Positions 1-5,174 of a stretch of DNA of 10,011 nucleotides are shown here, in pieces (the first letter of the stretch is position 1; every line of letters starts with the position of its first letter). The translations under genes were made by a program, and so were the position numbers. Source of the stretch: Lachnospiraceae bacterium (GTDB taxonomy: Bacteria > Bacillota > Clostridia > Lachnospirales > Lachnospiraceae). The notes beneath the pieces are model-generated. The model searched no databases. It was not told the DNA's origin and saw only the letters and a list, made by a program, of their open reading frames with translations. The DNA lies in NCBI GenBank assembly GCA_900770785.1, contig CAAGLJ010000068.1, positions 1 to 10,011 of the forward strand, in the 5' to 3' direction.

Positions 1-105
1 AAGTGGGGCGTAAGCACCACGATATGCGAATATTTTGCAGGATTGTGGGAGTACGAAGTACGTAACAATCCGTAGGTATCATAGTTAGGGGCTTTTGACC
101 CTAAC
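1..105. repeat. Cluster of small hairpins left of the tRNA promoter
   Basis: Several short palindromes lie close together. Bases 3-9 pair with 14-20 around a GTAA loop (one mismatch). Bases 22-25 pair with 30-33. Bases 41-46 pair with 65-70 and enclose GTAC-GAA-GTAC at 51-61. Bases 84-90 pair with 99-105 around an 8-nt loop and are followed by an AT-rich stretch. The GAA triloop hairpin is of the same kind as those between tRNA-Gly and tRNA-Arg. The 84-105 hairpin could end transcription coming from a gene left of the window, but it has no good T run. No coding sequence was seen here. Confidence 0.5.
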
Positions 106-145
106 ATCATTTTATATTATTATAGTTAATTTGAAGAAAAAGTTG

Positions 146-174
146 TTGACAGAGGAGACAAACTGTTATATACT
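146..174 (+). promoter_or_regulatory. Sigma-A-type promoter of the tRNA cluster
   Basis: The -35 is a perfect TTGACA at 146-151 and the -10 is TATACT at 169-174, with a 17-nt spacer. Transcription should start near 181, about 25 nt before the first tRNA. All six tRNAs are on the same strand with a terminator after the last, so one precursor transcript is likely. Confidence 0.8.
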
Positions 175-205
175 ATGACTTGCGTTACGGAAAAAGACGG
201 GGAAA

Positions 206-280
206 CGGGGTGTGGCTCAGCTTGGCTAGAGCGCCTGGTTTGGGACCAGGAGGTCGCAGGTTCGAATCCTGTCACCCCGA
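206..280 (+). tRNA. tRNA-Pro (anticodon TGG)
   Basis: A full cloverleaf can be drawn. The acceptor arm is CGGGGTG with CACCCCG and discriminator A280. The anticodon stem CCTGG/CCAGG encloses loop TTTGGGA with anticodon TGG, and a TTCGAAT T-loop is present. The CCA end is not encoded (the next bases are CTT). It is the first gene of the cluster and lies just downstream of the promoter. Confidence 0.97.
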
Positions 281-294
281 CTTATAGATACTAT

Positions 295-365
295 GCGGGT
301 GTAGTTCAATGGTAGAACACTAGCCTTCCAAGCTAGATACGTGGGTTCGATTCCCATCACCCGCT
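295..365 (+). tRNA. tRNA-Gly (anticodon TCC)
   Basis: The acceptor arm is GCGGGTG with CACCCGC and discriminator T365. The anticodon stem CTAGC/GCTAG has loop CTTCCAA, giving anticodon TCC. The T-loop is TTCGATT. The 71-nt length is usual for tRNA-Gly. CCA is not encoded. Confidence 0.97.
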
Positions 366-366
366 T

Positions 367-485
367 AAAATGTGCGAAGCGCATTTTAGCCTGCAAAGCA
401 AGACACAACGAAGTTGTGAAGCGGGTGATGAATACCCGCAGTGTGAAGTACATTTTTGTCTGCGAAGCAGGAGCGGCGAAGCCGC
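367..485. repeat. Array of mini-hairpins with GAA loops between tRNA-Gly and tRNA-Arg
   Basis: The 133-nt tRNA spacer is filled with consecutive short palindromes. Stem pairs are 367-375/379-387 (9 bp, loop GAA), 404-409/413-418 (6 bp, loop GAA), 421-426/434-439 (6 bp, loop GATGAAT), 460-463/467-470 (4 bp, loop GAA) and 473-477/481-485 (5 bp, loop GAA). Degenerate versions sit at 391-401 and 441-452. Stems differ in sequence while the C-GAA-G cap recurs, so structure rather than primary sequence is shared. They could be RNA processing or stability elements of the tRNA precursor, or remnants of a palindromic repeat family. The function is unknown. Confidence 0.7.
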
Positions 486-498
486 AAGTAAATGATAT

Positions 499-572
<74 letters not shown>

Positions 573-576
573 TTAT

Positions 577-651
577 GGTGGGTATAGCGCAGTTGGTTAG
601 CGCGTCAGATTGTGGCTCTGAAGGCCCAGGGTTCGAATCCCTGTATCCACC
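577..651 (+). tRNA. tRNA-His (anticodon GTG)
   Basis: The acceptor arm GTGGGTA pairs with TATCCAC. An extra G at 577 lies opposite the C651 discriminator, the G-1:C73 pair that marks histidine tRNA. The anticodon stem TCAGA/TCTGA has loop TTGTGGC, giving anticodon GTG. CCA is not encoded. Confidence 0.97.
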
Positions 652-697
652 TTTTATATCCGGTTTGTGTCTGCATGACACGCTTGGTGTCATATAT

Positions 698-769
698 AGG
701 GCTATCGCCAAGCGGTAAGGCACAGCACTTTGACTGCTGCAGTCGCTGGTTCGAATCCAGCTAGCCCTG
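698..769 (+). tRNA. tRNA-Gln (anticodon TTG)
   Basis: The acceptor arm AGGGCTA pairs with TAGCCCT, with discriminator G769. The anticodon stem CAGCA/TGCTG has loop CTTTGAC, giving anticodon TTG. The body resembles the usual bacterial tRNA-Gln (GCTATCGCCAAGCGG). CCA is not encoded. Confidence 0.97.
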
Positions 770-776
770 CTCGTAT

Positions 777-849
777 GGGATATTAGCTCAGTCGGTAGAG
801 CACTTGACTTTTAATCAAGTTGTCCGGGGTTCGAATCCCCGATGTCTCA
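777..849 (+). tRNA. tRNA-Lys (anticodon TTT)
   Basis: The acceptor arm GGGATAT pairs with ATGTCTC (G-T wobbles at two positions), with discriminator A849. The anticodon stem CTTGA/TCAAG has loop CTTTTAA, giving anticodon TTT. The T-stem CGGGG/CCCCG encloses TTCGAAT. It is the last tRNA of the cluster, 48 nt before the terminator stem. CCA is not encoded. Confidence 0.97.
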
Positions 850-897
850 TTACCGGGTGTTCATCCGAACCCCTCAAAACGGAAGTAAAATTGATGG

Positions 898-946
898 AGT
901 GGTTATTATTTGCATCTGAAAAGTTGTAAATAATAACCACTTTTTC
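898..946 (+). terminator. Intrinsic terminator after the tRNA cluster
   Basis: A perfect 14-bp stem (898-911 with 928-941) has a 16-nt loop and is followed by a run of T at 941-945. The stem is AT-rich but long. It fits as the end of the six-tRNA transcript. Confidence 0.8.
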
Positions 947-947
947 A

Positions 948-1061
948 TCATAAACAACCAATCTCCATTACCCAATCCGCAATATATTCGATTACACCAT
1001 CCTGAAGCACATCCATAAGGGTAAATGCAGTTACAGCAGAAAAATTTGCAGGATTTCTGTC
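948..1061 (-). pseudogene. Short decayed coding fragment on the minus strand
   Basis: Read on the minus strand, this stretch is open for 37 codons between an in-frame TAA (1062-1064) and a TGA (948-950). It gives a protein-like sequence containing NPANFSAVTAFTLMDVLQDG followed by VIEYIADWVMEIGCL. The balanced mix of residues and the amphipathic pattern look like the C-terminal end of a real protein. There is no good start codon with a ribosome binding site; one internal ATG precedes DVLQDG. I do not recognise the family. It ends next to the tRNA terminator, which suggests a gene remnant left after an insertion or deletion beside the tRNA locus. Confidence 0.35.
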
Positions 1062-1129
1062 TTATTAAATAATGTTTTTCAACTGTCTGGGTATACTAAC
1101 AGAAAAATGAAGCGGAATAAAGGAGAGTA

Positions 1130-1222
1130 ATGGAGAATAGGAAAATATATGAATTTGAAGCAGTTATTGTGTACGCAGGGATATTCAGGAGCAAATGGGG
1201 AAGTACATTGGAGACAAAATAA
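1130..1222 (+). CDS. Possible 30-aa peptide, unknown function
   Basis: An ATG at 1130 follows AAAGGAG (ending at 1125, a rather short 4-nt spacer) and reads 30 codons to a TAA, starting MENRKIYEFEAVIVYAGIFR and ending SKWGSTLETK. The middle (EAVIVYAGIF) is mildly hydrophobic but short for a membrane helix. A strong hairpin terminator starts 20 nt after the stop, so the ORF and the hairpin may form one small transcript. It could be a real small peptide, a leader, or chance. No family is recognised. Confidence 0.25.
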   Translation: MENRKIYEFEAVIVYAGIFRSKWGSTLETK

Positions 1223-1242
1223 AGGTGACCGTCCAGGAGGAG

Positions 1243-1310
1243 AACAGGACTAAATTGGGAGAAACCAGGTAGAGTGAAGGTTTGTACCGATTTAGTCCTG
1301 TTGTTGTTTT
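1243..1310 (+). terminator. Large hairpin terminator upstream of the PPC-like gene
   Basis: Bases 1243-1258 pair with 1287-1302 over 16 bp (one G-T). The 28-nt loop contains a second small stem (1262-1266 with 1279-1283). The T-rich stretch TTGTTGTTTT follows. It would stop transcription from the left and insulate the operator and promoter that begin 40 nt later. It could also be the 3' end of a small RNA. Confidence 0.7.
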
Positions 1311-1349
1311 ATGGCAGTCGAAAACGGCCTGTCAGCTATATTTGTTAAT

Positions 1350-1380
1350 CGTTTTCTGCATAAAAAAGTCGTTTTCTGCA
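1350..1380 (+). promoter_or_regulatory. Tandem operator (probable LytTR/AgrA-like binding sites), copy 1
   Basis: Two identical 11-bp units, CGTTTTCTGCA, start at 1350 and 1370, exactly 20 bp apart. A near-identical pair lies upstream of agrB (from 4299), with the same 20-bp period and the same distance to the -35 (last C of the core to the TTG: 9 bp in both). LytTR-domain regulators are known to bind paired direct repeats just upstream of -35 elements, and such a regulator is encoded at 2257. Assigning the sites to that protein is inference. Confidence 0.75.
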
Positions 1381-1387
1381 AGAAATA

Positions 1388-1416
1388 TTGCATGGATTGT
1401 ACTGGTTTGATAGGGT
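1388..1416 (+). promoter_or_regulatory. Weak, probably activator-dependent promoter of the PPC-like gene
   Basis: TTGCAT at 1388-1393 and TAGGGT at 1411-1416 are 17 bp apart. The -10 is poor, as expected for a promoter that needs an activator bound directly upstream. The position of the -35 relative to the tandem operator matches that at the agrB promoter, which is the main support. Confidence 0.5.
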
Positions 1417-1456
1417 GAATTTATGTAAAGCAAAATAGAATGGGAAGGATGAGCAG

Positions 1457-2083
1457 ATGGAAGTATTGAAGGAAGGTCGTGAAACGAATACTACGGATGG
1501 AGCGTACAAAGGGGAAAAGGTGGGGATGGAACACCTGCTTGCAAACAAAGCTGCTTCTTTAAAGTTAAATGAGCAGGAAAATACGGATGCAGATAATGCG
1601 TATTTTGTAAAAAACGGAAATGTGGTACAGGGAATACTGACACAGTCAGGAGAGCTGAGATGGTATGGATTCATTCTCAGCCAAAGCAGTAAGGTATCTA
1701 TAATGCTGCACACAGCCAAAGGGGTTGATTCCGGCATCTGTTTATTCAAATGGGAACAAAAGGAGGAACGGCTTAGTTGGATAGGGGGCAGTACAGAATA
1801 TGGAGCAGGCAGGGAGGAGTGCTGCAATGTCCTCCTTGATTCAGGAGTATACTATTTTGCGATTAGTGCCTATGAAGGGAGTGGGGAATACACTCTTGCC
1901 TTTTATGTAGTTCAGGACTCAGGAAACGGGATAAATGTCAGTATAGCCGAGATATCTGCAGCCGACTTGAACCCGTTAATTATCGCGGATAATCCATATG
2001 GGGGAGGTATGGGAGTAAGTTATTGCTGCTATCCTCATGATTATGGTGATTACGGCAATTATTCAGAGGCTTTTCTGATTTGA
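1457..2083 (+). CDS. Leaderless protein with PPC-like beta-sandwich domain; probable agr target
   Basis: This 208-aa protein is of unknown function. Residues about 42-152 resemble a bacterial pre-peptidase C-terminal (PPC)-like beta-sandwich. The visible features are an N..A......NG.V.G.L opening, GELRWYGFIL (65-74), the strand VSIMLH, SGICLF, and the closing LLDSGVYYFAISAYEGSGEYTLAFYV (G130 Y132 Y133, then GSGEYTL). Such domains usually occur in secreted proteins, yet the N-terminus is hydrophilic with no signal peptide and no membrane segment. The tail (about 155-208) is Gly/Tyr/Asp-rich and carries a CC pair at 190-191; another CC pair is at 122-123. AAGGA lies 7 nt before the ATG. The gene stands alone between a terminator and the regulator gene, and the tandem operator shared with agrB precedes it, so quorum control is inferred. 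Confidence 0.8.
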   Translation: MEVLKEGRETNTTDGAYKGEKVGMEHLLANKAASLKLNEQENTDADNAYFVKNGNVVQGILTQSGELRWYGFILSQSSKVSIMLHTAKGVDSGICLFKWEQKEERLSWIGGSTEYGAGREECCNVLLDSGVYYFAISAYEGSGEYTLAFYVVQDSGNGINVSIAEISAADLNPLIIADNPYGGGMGVSYCCYPHDYGDYGNYSEAFLI

Positions 2084-2102
2084 GTACTAAGCCATATTAT
2101 GT

Positions 2103-2131
2103 GTGGAAATGAAATTTCCGCAAATGTATTT
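2103..2131 (+). terminator. Possible weak terminator hairpin after the PPC-like gene
   Basis: An 8-bp stem (2103-2110 with 2114-2121) carries a GAA triloop and is followed by AAATGTATTTT. The T run is broken, so it may only partly stop transcription and allow readthrough into the regulator gene. The loop is the same GAA cap seen in the hairpins near the tRNAs. No clear promoter was found in 2132-2246, although GATAAT at 2201-2206 could serve as a -10. Confidence 0.35.
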
Positions 2132-2246
2132 TCGGTCTCGAAATGCCGCGATGGGTTAATATAAAGATTATGTTTGGTGTGTCGAAATATTTGTCAAAAA
2201 GATAATGAATAGGGAATGAAATCAGCCTGTATGGACGTGTAGAATT

Positions 2247-2256
2247 GGAGAGGCAT
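2247..2256 (+). promoter_or_regulatory. Ribosome binding site that decides the start of the response regulator
   Basis: GGAGAGG at 2247-2253 lies 6 nt (from GGAG) before the ATG at 2257. A longer reading from TTG at 2245 would put this site inside the coding region. The family N-terminus normally begins a few residues before the CDDE acidic pocket, as with MVRIAVCDDE. Confidence 0.7.
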
Positions 2257-2982
2257 ATGGTTAGGATTGCAGTGTGTGATGACGAAAAGTTATTCAGGGA
2301 AAATATTAGACGGCATCTTGAAAAATATTTAATAAAAAAGGGGATTTCCTTTGAAATCGATATGTTTAGCTCAGGAGAGGAATTTCTCGGTCTTGGTATT
2401 GAAACGGTTCGTTACTCTGTCATATTTCTGGATATAAATATGGGGAAAATAAATGGAATTACCACTGCTGCAAAAATTCGTGAATACAGCCTGGAAACCT
2501 ATATTGTATTTGTGACCGCTTACATAGATTTTTCTTTGGAGGGCTATAAGGTTGATGCGGCAAGGTATCTTTTAAAAAACAACATTAATTTTGATGCTGC
2601 GCTATATGAATGTATGGACACTATCCTGAAAAAAATGAATTATGTTGTGTTAAAGAAAACCTTTAAATTTAACGAATGTCAGAGGGAGGTTATGCTGGAG
2701 CGTATACTGTATGTTGAGAGCCGGTTACATAAGCTGGAATTCCACGTCATGGAAGATAAATTACTGGTATACACCATGTACGGTATTCTGAATGATCTGG
2801 AAAAGGAGATGCAGGGGTTCCACTTTCTAAGAATCCATCAGAGCTTTTTGGTGAATTTAAAGCACATAAAAAAAATCGACGGATATAAAGCGGTATTAAG
2901 CAGTGAGCAGGAACTGGTTATTCCCAAAGCGCGCTACAGAGAAGTGAAAAATACGTTTATAGCGTATAGAGGGGAAATTTAG
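2257..2982 (+). CDS. agrA: LytTR-family response regulator (AgrA-like)
   Basis: A 241-aa two-component regulator. The receiver domain (about 1-115) has the acidic pair D8-D9 (VCDDE), phospho-acceptor D59 (IFLDINM), T87 (VTAY) and K107 (YLLK). The C-terminal half (about 128-235) is a LytTR DNA-binding domain, recognisable by ILYVESRLHKLEFH, the FLRIHQSFLVNLKHI segment and the final IPKARYREVKNTF. This two-domain layout is that of AgrA/ComE-type regulators, which bind paired direct repeats. The sensor kinase starts 3 nt after its stop, so the two are co-transcribed. The tandem repeats upstream of 1457 and of agrB are the expected targets. The symbol rests on domain type and agr context. Confidence 0.93.
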   Translation: MVRIAVCDDEKLFRENIRRHLEKYLIKKGISFEIDMFSSGEEFLGLGIETVRYSVIFLDINMGKINGITTAAKIREYSLETYIVFVTAYIDFSLEGYKVDAARYLLKNNINFDAALYECMDTILKKMNYVVLKKTFKFNECQREVMLERILYVESRLHKLEFHVMEDKLLVYTMYGILNDLEKEMQGFHFLRIHQSFLVNLKHIKKIDGYKAVLSSEQELVIPKARYREVKNTFIAYRGEI

Positions 2983-2985
2983 CTT

Positions 2986-4290
2986 ATGTTCCTTTATTTT
3001 TTCAGCCTTGCTATCGTTACCTTTGAGGCAATTTGCTGCAAACTGTTTTTTGAAAGCTTTTGTTATACGCCCAAAGAGAGGAAAAAGTTTCATGAAATCC
3101 TGTTGATTTGTATCATGACCTTACTGTTCTATCTGTGCGGCCTTATGCTGTCAGAGCTGCTTATGGTGAAGCAGATAGTGGGGCTGGTATTAATTGCCCT
3201 GGTCATGGGCTGTTATTTCGGCATCAGTATAAATAAGGCCGTCGTTTTTTCAATCGCATATCAGGGAATACTGCTGTTGGTAGATTATCTGGCTTATACA
3301 GGAAACAGTGCAATCATTTCCAGAGAGGGAGAGGTGCATCATGAATATGCAGTAAAAGGGAATCTGGTCATTATTTTCAGTAAGATAATTTTGTTTCTAT
3401 GTATATTGCTGATAAAAAAGCAATTTGGAAAAAAATCAGCGATAGATCTGCCTGATGCGGTGTGGATTAAGTTTCTGTTTTTCCCTTTTTTTACCACAAT
3501 TATTATAGCTGGATTACTTATGACATTTGAATATACCCAAAACCAGGCACAGGCTGATGTGCTTAATATCATTGCCTTTGGAACGGTAATAATGAACGTT
3601 TTTGTTTATTACCTGATCAATGATATTGTGGTGCGGGAAAATCATTTACATGAAAAAAATATGCTTAAGCTGCAGGTTGATGATCAAATTAAAATGTACC
3701 GTTCTATTTCGGAAAATTTTGAGCTGCAGAAGCGTAAATCACATGAGTTTAAGAATCAGCTGTTATGTATAGAAGCCCTGTTAAAAGAGCAGCAATACAG
3801 CAAAGCCAATCAATATGTCAGTAAAATCAGCAAAAATTTTAATGGTGAGCATAATGCGATCAATACGAATCATGTCATTATTAATGCCATGCTTAACGCG
3901 AAATATCAGGAGGCAATTAATAAACAGATTGTTTTCGTTTTCCGAGTGAATGATTTATCAAGAATCAGCCTGGAGGATGAAGATCTGGTGGTTATTTTGG
4001 CAAACCTGCTGAACAATGCTATTGAGGCCTGTGAAAAATGTGAGGATAAAAGAAGAATCAAATTCAAGTTTATGCTGGAGGATGGCCTTGTCATTCTTTC
4101 GATAAAAAATACCTATAACCATACGCTTATCTATGATAATGATGAGATTAAAACCAGCAAAGAAGTAACGCCGGATGAGCATGGGGTAGGAATAAAGAAT
4201 ATTATCAGAATTGTAGAAAAATACAGCGGTTCATATATTATTCAGCATGATGAGGATGAATTTTATTTTTCCATAATGCTTCCCTCCTGA
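2986..4290 (+). CDS. agrC: GHKL-type sensor histidine kinase (AgrC-like)
   Basis: A 434-aa membrane kinase. The first about 215 residues form six or seven hydrophobic segments (near 3-20, 38-56, 63-80, 84-104, 127-143, 162-181 and 194-213), the polytopic sensor layout of AgrC proteins. The dimerisation/phospho-acceptor region follows with H253 in RKSHEFKNQ, then an ATPase domain with an N-box NLLNNAIEAC (340-349) and a G-box HGVGIKNI (399-406). AGAGGGGAAA upstream of the ATG overlaps the end of the regulator gene. The expected ligand is the processed AgrD peptide made by the two genes downstream. The order regulator-kinase-agrB-agrD differs from the agrBDCA order of staphylococci. Confidence 0.93.
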   Translation: MFLYFFSLAIVTFEAICCKLFFESFCYTPKERKKFHEILLICIMTLLFYLCGLMLSELLMVKQIVGLVLIALVMGCYFGISINKAVVFSIAYQGILLLVDYLAYTGNSAIISREGEVHHEYAVKGNLVIIFSKIILFLCILLIKKQFGKKSAIDLPDAVWIKFLFFPFFTTIIIAGLLMTFEYTQNQAQADVLNIIAFGTVIMNVFVYYLINDIVVRENHLHEKNMLKLQVDDQIKMYRSISENFELQKRKSHEFKNQLLCIEALLKEQQYSKANQYVSKISKNFNGEHNAINTNHVIINAMLNAKYQEAINKQIVFVFRVNDLSRISLEDEDLVVILANLLNNAIEACEKCEDKRRIKFKFMLEDGLVILSIKNTYNHTLIYDNDEIKTSKEVTPDEHGVGIKNIIRIVEKYSGSYIIQHDEDEFYFSIMLPS

Positions 4291-4298
4291 AAAAAATC

Positions 4299-4329
4299 CA
4301 TTTTCTGCTAAAAAAATCCACTTTCTGCA
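4299..4329 (+). promoter_or_regulatory. Tandem operator (probable LytTR/AgrA-like binding sites), copy 2
   Basis: CATTTTCTGC at 4299-4308 and CACTTTCTGC at 4319-4328 repeat with a 20-bp period. The stretch before each (AAAAAATC) is also repeated. The pair matches the one at 1350-1380 in core sequence, period and distance to the -35. It begins 9 bp after the kinase stop codon, so the agrBD promoter sits in the short kinase-agrB gap and allows autoinduction. Confidence 0.8.
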
Positions 4330-4336
4330 AAACTGG

Positions 4337-4364
4337 TTGAAAAAAAAGAGAAAATTGGTAAGAT
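4337..4364 (+). promoter_or_regulatory. Promoter of agrBD
   Basis: TTGAAA at 4337-4342 and TAAGAT at 4359-4364 have a 16-nt spacer, directly downstream of the tandem operator. Transcription should start near 4371, about 18 nt before the agrB ATG. Readthrough from the kinase gene is also possible because no terminator separates them. Confidence 0.65.
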
Positions 4365-4388
4365 GCCGGTAGAGGGAGAAAAGTAACT

Positions 4389-4967
4389 ATGGTTGAAATG
4401 ATAGCAAAAGTGATCGTAAATCAGATGGAGGAAGAAAAAATACTGAGTGGAAAAATCAAGGAGCACTATGAGTATGCTCTGATTGGGATACTGGAGAAGG
4501 GAATAACCATATTTTCTATTCTATGCCTTAGCATTGTATTGGAATGTATTGTTCCTATGGGCATTTTTCTGGCCTTCTTCCTGACGCTGAGAAAAAGAAC
4601 GGGAGGATATCATACAGACGCATTTTGGAAATGTTATTTAGGAACGTTGGCCATCAGCACCATGATTACCATAATATGTCCTATTGCCTTGGACAATATG
4701 AATATCATCTATGCCCTTCTTGTTCTATCCATCCTTTCCATCGCTTTGATTGGAACGGTGAATCATCCTAATATGCTGATGGACAGTTCGGAACTGCAGG
4801 AGTCAAAGCGGGCGGCGAGGTATTTGCTGGGTCTGGAATGTATGATACTATATTCGGCTATAATATTAGATTTACATATACTCTATATTTACTATATGGC
4901 CATGGCGATTATACTATGTGCAAGTCTTTTATGTGTAGCAAAAATTTTAAAACAGGAGGTGGAATAG
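4389..4967 (+). CDS. agrB: AgrB-type accessory gene regulator peptidase
   Basis: A 192-aa integral membrane cysteine endopeptidase that removes the C-terminal tail of AgrD and helps cyclise and export the signal peptide. The family signature RKRTGGYHTDAFWKC is present, with catalytic H75 and C82, matching the His and Cys spaced seven residues apart in AgrB proteins. Hydrophobic segments near 39-66, 84-97, 104-122, 145-160 and 165-185 fit the polytopic layout, and the length is typical. AGGGAGAA upstream of the ATG serves as ribosome binding site. The stop codon lies 1 nt before the start of the AgrD gene, the tight coupling expected for an enzyme and its substrate. Confidence 0.95.
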   Translation: MVEMIAKVIVNQMEEEKILSGKIKEHYEYALIGILEKGITIFSILCLSIVLECIVPMGIFLAFFLTLRKRTGGYHTDAFWKCYLGTLAISTMITIICPIALDNMNIIYALLVLSILSIALIGTVNHPNMLMDSSELQESKRAARYLLGLECMILYSAIILDLHILYIYYMAMAIILCASLLCVAKILKQEVE

Positions 4968-4968
4968 T

Positions 4969-5103
4969 ATGAACAAAGGTAAATTGAAAGCAAATACGCT
5001 GAAATTAATTCAGAGAGCAGTAAGCTCTGAGGTGGAAAGAAATAATTCCGGCAGACCATTTTGCTTCGGTATTCTTCATCAGCCTAAAAGACCTAAATTT
5101 TAA
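4969..5103 (+). CDS. agrD: AgrD-type cyclic (thio)lactone autoinducer precursor
   Basis: A 44-aa peptide that is easy to miss because of its size. It starts MNKGKLKANTLKLIQRAVSS and ends RPFCFGILHQPKRPKF. Residues 1-22 form a basic, partly amphipathic leader, as in AgrD precursors that bind the membrane. C32 is the only Cys. The segment C32-F-G-I-L36 followed by HQPKRP fits the clostridial AgrD pattern of Cys, four mostly hydrophobic residues, then a QP motif. The predicted product is a five-residue thiolactone ring with a short N-terminal tail of unknown length. AGGAGGT lies 8 nt before the ATG, and a strong terminator follows. The C-terminal recognition tail is basic (K40 R41 K43), whereas staphylococcal AgrD tails are acidic. 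Adjacent agrB makes the assignment firm. Confidence 0.93.
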   Translation: MNKGKLKANTLKLIQRAVSSEVERNNSGRPFCFGILHQPKRPKF

Positions 5104-5112
5104 GTAAACGGT

Positions 5113-5151
5113 AAAAAAGGATGTTTCAAATTGTTTGGGACATCCTTTTTT
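5113..5151 (+). terminator. Strong terminator closing the agr locus
   Basis: An 18-bp stem (5113-5130 with 5134-5151, two G-T pairs) has a 3-nt TTG loop. It begins with AAAAAA and ends in TTTTTT, so it may work in both directions. It starts 9 nt after the agrD stop codon and separates the agr genes from the diguanylate cyclase. Confidence 0.9.
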
Positions 5152-5165
5152 ATTGGGGGAAGATA

Positions 5166-5174
5166 TGTTATAAT
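5166..5174 (+). promoter_or_regulatory. Extended -10 promoter of the diguanylate cyclase gene
   Basis: TG-T-TATAAT at 5166-5174 is a perfect extended -10. The -35 position is only T-rich (end of the terminator), which an extended -10 can tolerate. Transcription would start near 5181. The resulting short leader contains an imperfect hairpin (5188-5196 with 5208-5219) ending next to the ribosome binding site GGAGGA at 5221-5226. Confidence 0.7.

Larger units (their letters stand above)
1062..1456. other. Gene-poor stretch between the tRNA cluster and the PPC-like gene
   Basis: Together with the decayed fragment before it, this makes about 600 nt without a firm gene. It contains a weak -10-like TATACT at 1092-1097 without a convincing -35, a possible 30-aa ORF, a large hairpin terminator, and the tandem operator plus promoter of the next gene. 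Each is listed separately. Confidence 0.6.

Noticed and set aside
367..485. CRISPR-like array
   Set aside because: The repeated units differ in stem sequence, are only 10-20 nt apart, and have no constant direct repeat or spacers.
1243..1310. T-box or other riboswitch upstream of the PPC-like gene
   Set aside because: No conserved T-box bulge sequence or known riboswitch core was seen, and the hairpin lies upstream of the gene's own promoter, so it is not in its leader.
1345..1827. 160-codon minus-strand reading frame
   Set aside because: It overlaps the operator, promoter and first half of the PPC-like gene. It has no ribosome binding site and an unnatural Ser/Phe/Cys-rich composition.
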